64,000 bases of DNA from the NCBI RefSeq assembly GCF_001661965.1, contig NZ_LYWZ01000021.1:62001-126000 (forward strand), in the 5' to 3' direction. Under the pieces are notes generated by a model. That model ran no database searches. It saw only the letters and a list, made by a program, of their open reading frames with translations, and was not told the origin of the DNA. This stretch comes from Croceicoccus mobilis. GTDB taxonomy: Bacteria; Pseudomonadota; Alphaproteobacteria; Sphingomonadales; Sphingomonadaceae. The translations under genes were made by a program, and so were the position numbers. Below, piece by piece: positions 8,774 through 18,583 of this stretch (positions are counted from its first letter, which is position 1; each line of letters starts with the position of its first letter).

Positions 8774-11620
8774 TCAGATGCCGATCTCGAACGGTTTGAC
8801 CCGCTCGCGCTGCAATTCGAGTTCGGGCGCCTCGGGCTCCTTCTCGCCCACGGTTTCCAGCGCGGAAGTCTTTTCGCCCGATTGCAGTTCCAGCTTCCGC
8901 TGTGTCTGGTCGGCCTTATCGACATAGACGGTAAGATCGTCGCGCACGCGGGTGACCGAGACGAGGAAGTTCTGCCGTGTCAGCAGTTTCGTGTCGCGTG
9001 CTTCCATGACGACGATGGCCTTGTCGGTGGTCATGCCCTGGGCCATGTGCGCGTTGTAAGCATAGGCCAGATCGATTCGGGAGAGCATTGGGTCGGCTTT
9101 CGATAGTGACATCTTCATACCGGTCGAAGTCTCGATGTCGACGTGGGACTTGCCGATTGCCGTCACCGTGGCGCGATCGGCATTGAGCAGCCCGCGCTGG
9201 TGGTCGTTCGTCGTCCAGCGGATGCGATCGCCCGCTTGGATGGTCCGCTCCCGCTGTTCGTGAAGCGCGATGCGATTGTCCTGTCCGGGCCGGATACGGT
9301 CGGGATCGAAGCGATGCGGCTTGCCATGGGCATCGACCAGTTCCACGCGACCATTTTCATTTACGCCGGTTACCGCGTAAAGTCCTGACGGCAGCCGCTG
9401 TGCCTTGACGGGTTTGGCCAGCTCGACAATCCTGCCTGGTTTGTAGTGGTGCGCATAGCGCAGTTCCTCGTTGGTGAGGTTGACCCGGTCGAGCGCCCGG
9501 ACGGTCAGGCTGCCGCCGCCAAGCTCGCCCTTGTCGCGGAGTCCCGCTTGCACGGTCTGGTTGACAGCATCGCGTAGCCGCCGGCCCGATGCAAAGATCA
9601 TGGTTCGATCGCGCTCGTCCCTTGGCAGATCGAGCCATTGCCGCGCGGCCCGTTCGAGCACGCCGCCGTCGGCTTCGACCACCTTGCCGCCGAGCAGGGC
9701 CATGGCCTTGTTGACGTCGCCTGCCTGCGCGGCTTTCGCGATCTCGCGGATCGTATTGTCGCGGGCGCGGACATTCTGGTCCATGTGCGCGGTCGCGATC
9801 CCGGCGCCCTGTGCCAGCGCAAAGGGTTTTCCGGCATCGACCGCGCCCAGCTGCTTTGCATCGCCGATCAGAACGAGGCGCGCGACCTGGAGCCGGTTGG
9901 CGATCTCGACCAGCTTCAGCTGATCGGCATTGGCGAGCATCGAGGCTTCGTCGACCACGAGCACGCTGCCTGCAAGTTCCGCCCTGTCGGTTTTTCCTAC
10001 CTCCCCGCCATAGGCCTTGAGGAACCGCGATACGGTCATCGACGCGATGCCGGTATCGCGCTCCAGTTGCCGAACGAGGGTGTTCTGTACGGCAAGTCCC
10101 ATGACCTTGCGCCCCTGTGCTTCGAACAGGCGCGCGGCGGGTGCAAGCAGGCTCGATTTGCCCGCCCCGGCAATCCCCTGGATGGCAACGATGCGGTCGG
10201 AGGACGCAAACATCATGCGCCCTGCCGCTTCCTGCCCGGGATTGAGGGCGAAGCCGTTCGCATCTTGCGCAAAGTGCTGGAGGCTCGTCCCGGCAATATC
10301 AGACGACAGGAGAGGTGGAACTTGTCCGCGCCCCTTGTCGATCTCCTCCAGCATGCACCGCTCGGTCGCCAGAGCCTGCATGATCGTGACCAGTCCGGCA
10401 CGCTCGTCAGCCCCGCGTTGCAGGTTGCCTGTACGCAGTTGGCGATCGATCGCCTTCTCGACCTCGTCGAAGGTTGTCGGCAGGCCGAAGTCCAGCGCCG
10501 CCTTGGCAATATCGGTCACGGCAAAGCCTGCCTCGCGTTGTTCCAGGTGCCGGATGGCGGACGCCACCGCATGGGCAGCGGCAATGTCGCCCAGTGTCTG
10601 CCTGGGGAACCGCTGCGGCAGATAGGGATCGGTGGCTTGCATCCCCATGGCACTGGCAAAACGATCGGCGATATCCCGCGCCTTGCCTGCAATCGTGTTC
10701 CACACTTCGCCCATGCGCCGGGTCATGCCCGGTTCGGATTGGAACCTTTGATCGGCCTCGGCGCGGATGGCGGCCAGGTCGAGCCGGATTTCGCGGGCTG
10801 TCTCCTTCCATCCCGCATAGAGCGCGCCGCGATCTTCGACAGGCGCCTTGTTTTCGCGTGTCATCAGCGTGGCCGCCTGCAAAGCTTGCGGCGAGCGCGA
10901 GGTCATCTCGCTGACCTTGGCTAAAATCTGCTGGCGGCGGGTGCTGAACGCCATCACCATGTTGCGCGCGATGCCCGCCGCTTCGAAGTTGCCGTGCTTC
11001 GAGCGGTCGCCGATCCTGTAACCCATCGCTTCGACGCTGCGACGGAAGTGCGCCATCGTCATCGAGTTGAGCAGTGTGTTGTAGGTCCAGAGCTTGTCGT
11101 TGCGCAGCGCGCGCCATTCGCCACCCGGCAACCGGGTCATGTTGGCGATCACGGCATGGAAGTGGCTTTGCGGCTCCTGCGCGCGGCTCGTGTCGTGCTC
11201 GAACAGACCAATCACAAGGTTGCTGGTCGGTACCAGCTTCTGCCCTTTCCCGTCATCGACACGGGCCTGTGCCGCGTTCTTTTCCGCCCAGGTCAGCGTT
11301 GCCTTCACTGCCTCGCCATAGGCTTCGATGATCCGCCGGTCCCCGCCCACCAGTGCAATCAGCGACCAGCTCTTGGGCATCGAAAATGTGAGGTCGATGC
11401 CGGCACGGTGAATGCCTTCGCGGCCCACGCGCGAACCATCGGGTAGTTCGCCGCGCAGTACGGCTTCGAACTGTCTGGCATCGATCCCGCCGGATAGGCC
11501 CAATGCTTCGGCGCCCTTGCCGAACCATTCGCCCTGACCCTGTTCGTGGGTGTAGTAGTTGTCGGCAGCGAAGTACGAAGCTGCCCCGCCTGCCGAGCGA
11601 ACCGATGCGACCGAGAGCAC
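8774..11620 (-). CDS. MobF-family conjugative relaxase/helicase (TraA/TrwC type)
   Basis: A 948-residue protein that should nick and unwind DNA at an origin of transfer. The N-terminal relaxase domain has candidate catalytic tyrosines Tyr16, Tyr22 and Tyr23 (ASYFAADNYYT) and the three-histidine metal site (His142, then HFH at 153-155 in QSHFHAVIAN). The C-terminal SF1/RecD-like helicase has Walker A GIAGAGKSS (about 482-490) and Walker B VLVVDEAS (553-560), followed by IGDAKQLGAV and, near the end, AYAYNAHMAQGMT. The start is GTG at 11620 with GAGGA seven bases upstream, directly abutting the stop of the preceding gene. It is shorter than many plasmid MobF proteins, but both domains look complete. 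Confidence 0.9.
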   Translation of the reverse strand: MLSVASVRSAGGAASYFAADNYYTHEQGQGEWFGKGAEALGLSGGIDARQFEAVLRGELPDGSRVGREGIHRAGIDLTFSMPKSWSLIALVGGDRRIIEAYGEAVKATLTWAEKNAAQARVDDGKGQKLVPTSNLVIGLFEHDTSRAQEPQSHFHAVIANMTRLPGGEWRALRNDKLWTYNTLLNSMTMAHFRRSVEAMGYRIGDRSKHGNFEAAGIARNMVMAFSTRRQQILAKVSEMTSRSPQALQAATLMTRENKAPVEDRGALYAGWKETAREIRLDLAAIRAEADQRFQSEPGMTRRMGEVWNTIAGKARDIADRFASAMGMQATDPYLPQRFPRQTLGDIAAAHAVASAIRHLEQREAGFAVTDIAKAALDFGLPTTFDEVEKAIDRQLRTGNLQRGADERAGLVTIMQALATERCMLEEIDKGRGQVPPLLSSDIAGTSLQHFAQDANGFALNPGQEAAGRMMFASSDRIVAIQGIAGAGKSSLLAPAARLFEAQGRKVMGLAVQNTLVRQLERDTGIASMTVSRFLKAYGGEVGKTDRAELAGSVLVVDEASMLANADQLKLVEIANRLQVARLVLIGDAKQLGAVDAGKPFALAQGAGIATAHMDQNVRARDNTIREIAKAAQAGDVNKAMALLGGKVVEADGGVLERAARQWLDLPRDERDRTMIFASGRRLRDAVNQTVQAGLRDKGELGGGSLTVRALDRVNLTNEELRYAHHYKPGRIVELAKPVKAQRLPSGLYAVTGVNENGRVELVDAHGKPHRFDPDRIRPGQDNRIALHEQRERTIQAGDRIRWTTNDHQRGLLNADRATVTAIGKSHVDIETSTGMKMSLSKADPMLSRIDLAYAYNAHMAQGMTTDKAIVVMEARDTKLLTRQNFLVSVTRVRDDLTVYVDKADQTQRKLELQSGEKTSALETVGEKEPEAPELELQRERVKPFEIGI

Positions 11621-12373
11621 CTACTTGTCCTCGCGCTGCGGCTTGCGGCGGGCTTGCCCGGGAACGAATCTGGGTTTCTCGGGTGTCACAGGCGGCGGCA
11701 AGGCGGGTGGCAGTTTGGACGCCGGATCGGGTGGGCGCGTTGGTGCTTGTTCGGTCCGCCGAACAATGCGCGTTTGCATCGGATCGATCGCGTCGCTCGA
11801 AGCCTTGGGCCGACTCCCGTCAGGTTCGGCAAAGGGAAACGAAAGCTGCTCGCCTAGTGCCGCTTTCGATTTCGTACGCCGTCGTGGTTTGGTCTCCACC
11901 GGGAGCTCAGCTGGTGATTCTTCCGGCAGCGTATTCCGCTCACACCGCCTCGCCCATTGCACCCTGATCCGGGTCAAAGCCTCTTCCAGAATGGGCAATG
12001 AATGCCAGAGTGCTGGCGGGGCGAATAGCAGGCCTGTCGCGATCCATGTGCCGCGCACGATCCGGTCCAGCATATGCGCCCACGCCGCCACGAATGGGTT
12101 CGTCGTTGCAATCACGTCCTGACGCACAACGAAGCTTTCGCCGCCACCTGAGAAGTACCATTGTGCGTCCCCGCTCGCGCCGAGAAACAGGAACAGGTTC
12201 GCCTTGGCATGGGCCAGGCCAAACACGTTGGTGGTGACGTCGGAATGGACCTCCAGCTGGTACCGGATCGACAGGTATAATACCGCCAGAACGATTGCGA
12301 CGGCCAGCTTCGGTCCCACCCAGCGGGTGAGGTAGAACGGCTCGTCAAAGGTGGAGCGCGCGTCATCCCACAT
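11621..12373 (-). CDS. Membrane protein of the mobilisation operon (coupling-protein-like N-terminus)
   Basis: A 250-residue protein from the ATG at 12373, which has GAGGA eight bases upstream; a GTG at 12400 would add nine residues. Two hydrophobic segments are visible (VGPKLAVAIVLAVLYLSI and a second, IVRGTWIATGLLFAPPALW). After them comes a hydrophilic Pro/Arg/Lys-rich tail. The two-helix N-terminus before a relaxase gene recalls the membrane domain of VirD4/TraD coupling proteins. However, no Walker ATPase domain follows, so it is either a truncated coupling protein or a separate accessory protein. It abuts the relaxase gene with no gap. Confidence 0.6.
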   Translation of the reverse strand: MWDDARSTFDEPFYLTRWVGPKLAVAIVLAVLYLSIRYQLEVHSDVTTNVFGLAHAKANLFLFLGASGDAQWYFSGGGESFVVRQDVIATTNPFVAAWAHMLDRIVRGTWIATGLLFAPPALWHSLPILEEALTRIRVQWARRCERNTLPEESPAELPVETKPRRRTKSKAALGEQLSFPFAEPDGSRPKASSDAIDPMQTRIVRRTEQAPTRPPDPASKLPPALPPPVTPEKPRFVPGQARRKPQREDK

Positions 12374-12653
12374 CGTCGCGATCCTCGCCCGCAAGGTCAC
12401 TGCGCCAGGTGGCTATCACTTGCGCATAGAGCCTGGGATCATGGCGTTCGAGGAGCGCGCTCACCGCCCTTGCGGTGAACAGCACGTTGCGCTCCAGATC
12501 GCCCGGAGCGAGCAGCGAGGCGGCATCGAGTTCGTCGACGACCAGTTTGCGCAGCAGGCCCGTCACCGTCATGTGGCGGCTTGTTGCCAATGCACCGAAC
12601 TGGTCGAAGATATCCTGCGTTACATAGCAGGCAAGGTGATGGCGTCGCGGCAT
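12363..12653 (-). CDS. Small relaxosome-accessory-like protein
   Basis: A 96-residue basic protein from the ATG at 12653 (MPRRHHLACYV); an in-frame GTG at 12668 is possible. The N-terminal half (YVTQDIFDQFGALATSR, MTVTGLLRKLVVDEL) fits a short strand and two helices, like ribbon-helix-helix or MobC/TraY-type relaxosome proteins, though I cannot assign the family firmly. It overlaps the next gene and is the first gene of the mobilisation operon. Paired direct repeats lie about 115 bases upstream. Confidence 0.6.
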   Translation of the reverse strand: MPRRHHLACYVTQDIFDQFGALATSRHMTVTGLLRKLVVDELDAASLLAPGDLERNVLFTARAVSALLERHDPRLYAQVIATWRSDLAGEDRDDVG

Positions 12654-12766
12654 TCGGGCATTCTCCACGCCCCTTCACGATCCGCCTCCTTGAGTGAGAA
12701 CATAAATAGAACATGCTGCAAATTCAAGCGCGGATATCCGTTTGCTGTCAGACGGTTGTGGCAGCT

Positions 12767-12801
12767 GGTCACCAGTGGTCAGCGCGGTCACCAATGGTCA
12801 G
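12767..12801. repeat. Paired 16-bp repeats before the mob operon (oriT or operator candidate)
   Basis: GGTCACCAGTGGTCAG at 12767-12782 and GGTCACCAATGGTCAG at 12786-12801 differ at one base and start 19 bases apart. The first is preceded by CT, giving the inverted repeat CTGGT-C-ACCAG. They lie in a roughly 510-bp stretch (12654-13166) without a recognisable gene, upstream of the relaxase operon. Such repeats often bind relaxosome or regulatory proteins. The rest of that stretch shows nothing I can assign. Confidence 0.45.
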
Positions 12802-13166
12802 TTTAGCAGGATTTCGCGGCGCGCGACCAAAGTCGCTTTATATCAAAGGCCTGCGCTCACGATTCATTCCCGGTGAGGGGTATGGTGTGCTCTCTTCTCC
12901 CCACTGCGGAAGGCTTGATCCAGTATATCATGCGTCAATTGACTGAAGGTACTTTCGATCGTTCTTGTGGGTGCGCCTGCGGCTCAATGATCCGCCTCCA
13001 TATTACGGATATTTCCACGGACGACGCGATCGATTCTGCTAGGAATCGCCCGATGGAGTGTGACCGCAATTACAGCTTCACGCACTGCCGCAGCGCCGCA
13101 CGCAGCGTCGATGGCGCATTGGCGAGGGAGGCCTGACCCTGAAGCCTGCCGTCGATCCGAAGGTAT

Positions 13167-13670
13167 GCCATAGACGGGCGCGCCTTCGACAGACAGTATC
13201 TCGACCCGGTCCAGCAACAGGCTTGGAATCGTGTTGAGATCCACCTGCGATCCGGGAGCCGCAAGCCCGAAAACTGTCGCGGTATTGCCGCTGACAAAGC
13301 GTTTGCCGTCAACCAGTACTAGCGTGCGCTGCGAGCCAAGGCCGAATAGGTCGATATAACGTTGGTCCGCCCCGAAACTGCCGCTTTGCTCGCCTACCGG
13401 ACTGCTCGCAGGCGGACCAAAGACCGGTACTTCGTCGAGAATATCGGCAACATTGCCAATCGCGCGCTTTTCCATGGCCGCAGCCGGAATGACTTCGAGC
13501 GAAACTTCGACTTCATCGGATTCGGCGGTGATACGTGTGCCGGTTACGATAATGCCATTCTTGTCGATGTCATCTGCACCAGCGGCGAACGCAGCACGGG
13601 GCGAAAGGCAGGATGACAGTGCGATGCCAAGCGCCAGCTTTCGCGCAACGCCCCAAGTCAAATAATTCAA
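13167..13670 (-). pseudogene. Truncated TonB-dependent receptor (plug domain only)
   Basis: Reading from a likely TTG start at 13670, a signal peptide (KLALGIALSSCLSPRAAFAAG) is followed by a TonB box region (GIIVTGTRI) and a plug domain with ADILDEVPVFGPPA, LGSQRTLVLVDGKRFV and DLNTIPSLLLDRVEILS. Similarity stops abruptly at GAPVYG near 13167, where a normal receptor continues into its beta-barrel (usually VYGADA...GTVN). The sequence after it, to a stop at 12984, is unrelated. About 75-80 percent of a receptor is missing, so this is a 3'-truncated remnant. Confidence 0.8.
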
Positions 13671-13794
13671 GAATCGTCCCTTTCCCCCAAAAGGTTCCGG
13701 CGAGATAAGCAACCGGACCAGCTGGGACCGCCGATAACCAATGCCTGGCGGTGGCCAAGGAGAAACAAAACAACGCCGGAGGGAGCCGACCTGC

Positions 13795-14381
13795 TCAATT
13801 TCGCGGCAAGTAGAAACCGCCATCTGCGAGACTTTCAGGTTGTGCGACCGGATATGCTGCAATCAACACCCCTGCACCACCTTGCGAAAATCGCACAGCC
13901 GCCGAGAACATCTGTTCATCGCGTCTGTCACGAGGCTCGGGACCAGCCAAAAGGCGTTCAGGCCGTTCATCGCCAAGATAGATGTCGATCGGCACGATCC
14001 ACTCGCCAAGCAGGAAGGTTTCTCCGGGCAGTTTCACATCATCGGGAATCTGGCGCGCATCTGGGAGAGGTCCTCGCCATTGACGACGGTATTCATCAGC
14101 TTGACGACCTTGCCGTTCTCAACCCGCAGGAAATAGAGGTCGACGCCCGCCTCTGCTGTTTCCCTATCCGCCGAAATATACAGTGAACGCACCATTTCCT
14201 TCAGCAGGGCTTCGCCTTCAGCATTCACCACCGCATCCTGATTGGCAAGCAGGGCAAGCGCTGTCGGCTCGCTGCGTTCAGGCAACAAGGGAATGGGTGT
14301 GGGACGCTTGGCCTCGGCAGACATCACGGGAAAACCGGCGATCATTACAGCCGCCAGCAGCGCGATTGTCGTACGCTTCAT
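13795..14381 (-). pseudogene. Exported protein, unknown function, probably frameshifted
   Basis: From the ATG at 14381 (MKRTTIALLAAVMIAG) there is a signal peptide ending at MSAEA and an open frame to a stop at 14034. Codons then continue sensibly in another frame to 13795 (PDDVKLPGETFLLGEWIVP ... GGFYLPRN). The switch point is around 14040-14045 at TTCCCG, consistent with loss of one C. The joined product would be about 195 residues. I recognise no family. AAGGA lies nine bases before the start. It follows the broken OmpA-like gene on the same strand and may have been in its operon. Confidence 0.6.
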
Positions 14382-14412
14382 CTTGTGGTGTCCTTTCTGT
14401 TGGATCGCCAGA

Positions 14413-15503
14413 TCAGTTGAGGCGCAGCAGCATGACGCGCCGGGGCCTTCGCTGGTGGCATTGCTGGCAATCGGTTGCTGGCTGCCCACACCATAGGCGA
14501 CGAGCCGGTCTGTTGCGACGCCGCGAGCAATCAGCGCACTGCGCACAGCGTTCGCACGATCTTGAGAGAGCAGCTGGTTTGTCGTCGCGTTGCCCACGCT
14601 ATCGGTATGGCCGACAATCTGGAGCTTGAGCTCAGGGCGCTGGCTCATCAGCGCGACGACATCCTCGATTGCTGGACCGGAATTGGGCTTCAACACGGAT
14701 TTTCCGGTGTCGAAATAGACCCCTTGCAGGTTGATCTGCCCGCTGCGGTCCAGTTCGGCTGCCATAGCTGACTGATCGACCGAGACCATGCCAGTGTCCA
14801 TTTGCGACGTTTCCAGCACCTGTATCGTGGTGCGCCCGAACCCGCCGCCCTCGCGGTAAACTAGGATCGAGACATAGGCGGTGCCTTCACCATAATGCAG
14901 CTTGCCGCTGAATTATCGCACATCCTGCCCGTACTGGATCATACCGTTGATTCTCCGGGCATTATCAACCCAGGTTTCGCCGCCCGACATTTGATAATCG
15001 ATCCGGAAGCCGCGCGCGGCCAGCGCCTGCTGGTAATTCCTGATGATTTCCAGCGTCGAACGTTCTTTCGGATTGTTATAAACGATGCTGGTCAACTTGC
15101 CTTCCAGCATTTCGGTGATGACATGGCGTTGCTTGTGTACGCCGATGATCCGGCGATAATCGGTATAGGCTTCGAACTTGCGATCATTCCGGACGGAGCC
15201 GGCGTAGGGCGTGACAAGCGGATGATCGCCACCCGGATCGACCGAGGAACCACCCTGGCTGCCGTTTGAGCTGGCCGTGCTGGATGTCTCTGCCTGGCAA
15301 CGGCTATCGCCCATCGCGCAGCGGGTTGCCTGAGTGATGGTCTCATCGGTCTTGCGCGTGGTTTCACGCTTTACGGCCTGTTCTGCCGCGCGCTTGATAT
15401 CGCCAAAAATGCCTTGCGCGGCTGCAGGCGTCGCAGTGACTGCGAGCAGTGCGGCACAGGCAAACATCGTCGATAGGCGCGATATAGTGCTGAATGCCGG
15501 CAT
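14413..15503 (-). pseudogene. OmpA-family protein with in-frame stop and C-terminal frameshift
   Basis: From the ATG at 15503 a signal peptide (MPAFSTISRLST... ATPAAAQ) leads into a Ser/Gly-rich linker and a conserved-looking domain up to YGQDVR. A TAA at 14913-14915 interrupts the frame. The same frame then continues (FSGKLHYGEGTAYVSILVY), followed by an OmpA-type peptidoglycan-binding domain (GVYFDTGKSVLKPNS, LQIVGHTDSVGN, LLSQDRANAVRSAL). Near 14440 a second lesion shifts the frame; the expected ending RRVMLLRLN-stop is found in the shifted frame at 14413. A Tyr codon mutated to TAA is the simplest explanation of the first lesion. Confidence 0.8.
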
Positions 15504-15671
15504 TGTCCTTGATCTCCTTCGCCTGATCAAAGCGTCATGTCTTGCCTCCTGAAACGGGAATCGTCGGCGAAACCCGCCAACCGCATTCGGCGGAAACCTC
15601 GGTGATTTCGCGTTGAACGGACGAAGGGGCATGTGCCCGCTGATGCAATCGAACTGCGAAGGAGCAAACCG

Positions 15672-16111
15672 ATGATCTCGATCCGTCAAGTCGCTGCTGC
15701 GGGAATGCTAATCGCATTTCTCGCAGGCTGCGGCAGCGAGCAAGGCACGGAAACCAGCGAGGTGATCCAGAGCAATGGGGGTAAAGATCAGGTCGACACC
15801 AGCATTCTCGACGCGAAAGATCTGGGATCAGTCGATTTGCCGCGCCCGGCCTGGTTGCCGGCGGACTTCCCGCTGCCCGCAGACGCCCATATCTTCACCA
15901 CGGTCAACAACGACAAGCAAACGCCTCCGATCTACATGATCCAGGCTCGGACCCGCGCGAGTGGAGATGAAGTAGCCGACGCGGCAGTGAAGTGGGGCCT
16001 TGAAACAAGCGTTAAAAATCTAAGGCCGAAGCAGCCGCCAGTCTGCAGGTTCAGGAAAAGCCAAATGGCATAAATGCCATCATTCTGGCGGTTAACGGCC
16101 TGCCATGGTGA
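15672..16111 (+). pseudogene. Lipoprotein gene with frameshift near its 3' end
   Basis: The ATG at 15672 begins a lipoprotein signal (MISIRQVAAAGMLIAFLAGC, lipobox FLAGC). The mature part has AWLPADFPLPADAHIFTTVN. The open frame ends at 16073, but around 16019-16024 the more plausible coding sequence moves to another frame (KAEAAASLQVQEKPNGINA, then IILAVNGLPW) with a stop at 16109-16111. Function unknown. It is divergent from the OmpA-like pseudogene and converges with the truncated TPR gene. Confidence 0.6.
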
Positions 16112-16473
16112 GGCTACCAGCCAGGGCATCTGCAGCGTTCCGGCACGGCCCGACATAGCGCGCGGGAACACTGCCAGCGGCACTCTCCAGCGCCTTGATC
16201 GCGGGCCCGATATAACTGGCTGCCTGCGCGTTTCGGCCTTTACCCAGCAAGGCGATGCCGACGCGGCAGCGTGCAGGTTCAGTAGCGTAGTGTCCGGCGG
16301 GCAGTGCTTTTTCCAGTTGCGCCAGCGCGACCTTCGCGTCGCTTTCGGCCTCGTCCCAGCGGTGCTGGGCGATGCGCATTTCCGACCGGGTCAGCGCGGG
16401 AAACACGCGGCGTGGGTGGTCTGTCGGCAGGTTGGCCTTGAATGACTCCTCCGCGATGGCCTGAGAACGGCGG
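16092..16473 (-). pseudogene. C-terminal remnant of a TPR-type protein, cut by IS21
   Basis: The minus strand encodes about 125 residues ending at 16092, with helical repeat-like stretches (EMRIAQHRWDEAESDAKVAL, QLEKALPAGHY, IALLGKGRNAQAASYIGPA). These resemble tetratricopeptide repeats at the end of a larger protein. Upstream the frame runs into the end of the IS21 element at about 16474, so the N-terminal part was lost or displaced. No matching N-terminal part is visible beyond the other IS end. Confidence 0.55.
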
Positions 16474-16582
16474 TGCAAAATTAGACCACGGTAGCGGCGG
16501 CGAAGTGCTGCTGCGGGCGGCGTAAAAGTAGTCCACTTTTTCCCTTTCGCAATGACGGCGAGGGGGATGAGGGATTTACACC

Positions 16583-17819
16583 GTGGAACTTTACCTGAGG
16601 GTTCGGCTACACGATCATCAAGGATTACATCCGGGAGCGGGATCAGCGCGGGCGGGAGATGTTCGTGCCGCTTGCGCACGCTCCCGGCCATGCCCAGGCC
16701 GATTTCGGCGAGGCGCTGGTCGAGATCGGCGGCGTGGAGCAGAAGGCGCACTTCTTCGTGCTCGATCTGCCGCACAGCGATGCCGGCTATGTGCGCGCCT
16801 ATCCTGCTGCCGTGGCCGAGGCGTGGATGGACGGCCACGTTCATGCCTTCGCGTTCTTCGGTGCTGTGCCGCTCTCGATCGTCTACGACAATGACCGCTG
16901 CCTGGTCTCGAAGATCCTGCCCGACGGCACGAGGCTGCGCGCGAGGTTGTTCAGCGCCTTCCTGTCGCACTTCCTGATCCGCGACCGGTATGGTCGCCCC
17001 GGCAAGGGGAACGACAAGGGCAGCGTGGAAGGTCTGGTCGGCTATGCCCGCCGCAACTTCATGGTCCCGATCCCGCGGTTCGCGACATGGGACGCGTTCA
17101 ACCTGTGGCTGGAGGAGCAATGCCGCAATCGGCAGAACGACCGGCTGCGCGGCGAGAGCGAGACGATCGGCGAGAGGCTACAACGCGATCTGGCGGCGAT
17201 GCAGGAGCTGCCGGCGTCGCCGTTCGAGGCCTGTGACCAGACCAGCGGCCAGGTCTCGTCGCAGGCGCTGGTGCGCTACCGGACCAACGATTACTCGGTG
17301 CCGGTACGCTTCGGCCATCAGGAGGTGTGGATCCGGGGCTATGTCGGCGAGGTGGTGATCGGCTGCCGGGGCGAGGTCATTGCCCGCCATTCCCGCAGCT
17401 ACGAGCGCGAGGATGTGATCTTCGATCCTGTCCATTACCTTTCCCTGATCGAACAGAAGATCAATGCCCTCGATCAGGCCGCGCCCTTGCAGGGCTGGAA
17501 CCTGCCCGAGGTGTTCGTGACGCTGCGCCGGCTGATGGAAGCGCGGATGGGCAAGCATGGACGGCGCGAGTATGTGCAGGTGCTGCGCCTGCTGGAAAGC
17601 TTCCCGCTTGCCGATCTGCATGGCGCGGTGAAGCAGGCCCTCGACATGGGGGCAATCGGCTTCGATGCGGTGAAGCACCTTGTATTGTGCCGGATTGAAC
17701 GCCGCCCACCCAGACTGGACATGGCGATCTATCCCTACCTGCCCAGGGCGAGGGTGGAGACGACATCGGCGCGCTCGTACATGCGGCTGTTGTCGGGCGA
17801 TGCGAAGGATGCGGCATGA
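16583..17819 (+). pseudogene. istA: IS21 transposase IstA with internal deletion
   Basis: The normal N-terminus is recognisable as VELYLRVR from the GTG at 16583. About 20 bases on, the sequence jumps in another frame to GYTIIKDYIRERDQRGREMF, which normally lies some 80-90 residues further along. The helix-turn-helix region is therefore deleted. The rest is intact: the DDE/RNase H region with HAQADFGEALVEIG, IVYDNDR and GKGNDKGSVEGLVGYARRN, followed by the C-terminal domain to 17819. The largest open frame starts at ATG 16659. The transposase is most likely inactive. Confidence 0.85.
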
Positions 17820-18583
17820 GCAGCCCGGCTCCCGAACTGTTGCTGGCCAATCACCTCAAGACGCTCAAGCTGCCGACGTTCCTGCGTGAGCATGACAAGC
17901 TGGCCCGGCAATGCGCGGCAGAGGGCGTGGATCATGTCCGCTATCTTGTCCGGCTTGTCGAACTGGAACTGATCGACCGGGAACGGCCGATGGTCGAGCG
18001 CCGGATCAAGGCCGCGCGGTTCCCGGCGGCCAAGAGCCTCGACAGCTTCGATTTTACCGCCATCCCGAAGCTCAACAAGATGCAGGTGCTCGAACTGGCG
18101 CGCTGCGAATGGATCATCCGGCGCGAGAACGTCATCGCCCTTGGTCCCTCTGGAACCGGCAAGACCCATGTCGCGATCGGTCTGGGCCTCGCGGCCTGCC
18201 AGAAGGGGCTGACGGTCGGTTTTACCACGGCGTCCGCGCTGGTTAGCGCAATGATGGAAGCACGCGACGAACGTCGCCTGCTACGCCTGCAAAAGCAGAT
18301 GGCCGGATACAAACTCCTCATCATCGACGAGCTGGGGTTCGTGCCCCTGTCAAAGACCGGCGCGGAACTGCTGTTCGAACTGATCTCGCAGCGTTACGAG
18401 CGTGGCTCGACGCTCATCACCAGCAACCTGCCGTTCGACGAATGGACCGAGACCTTCGGTTCCGAGCGCCTGACAGGCGCACTGCTCGACCGGCTCACCC
18501 ACCACGTCAGCATCCTGGAAATGAATGGCGAGAGCTATCGTCTGGCACAGAGCCAGGCTCGCCAAGCACGCCCCAACCCCTGA
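17816..18583 (+). CDS. istB: IS21 helper ATPase IstB
   Basis: A 255-residue AAA+ ATPase that assists IstA in transposition. Walker A is GPSGTGKTHVAIGLG (about residues 110-120), Walker B is LLIIDELGF, and the sensor region is TLITSNLPFDEW. The C-terminus has the family-typical [19 protein letters not shown]. It starts with ATGA overlapping the istA stop. The reading frame is intact although its partner IstA is broken. Confidence 0.93.
   Translation: MSSPAPELLLANHLKTLKLPTFLREHDKLARQCAAEGVDHVRYLVRLVELELIDRERPMVERRIKAARFPAAKSLDSFDFTAIPKLNKMQVLELARCEWIIRRENVIALGPSGTGKTHVAIGLGLAACQKGLTVGFTTASALVSAMMEARDERRLLRLQKQMAGYKLLIIDELGFVPLSKTGAELLFELISQRYERGSTLITSNLPFDEWTETFGSERLTGALLDRLTHHVSILEMNGESYRLAQSQARQARPNP

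Noticed and set aside
12984-13166. The tail of the open frame after the truncated TonB plug
   Set aside because: It no longer resembles a receptor or any family I know; it is probably accidental read-through after the truncation.
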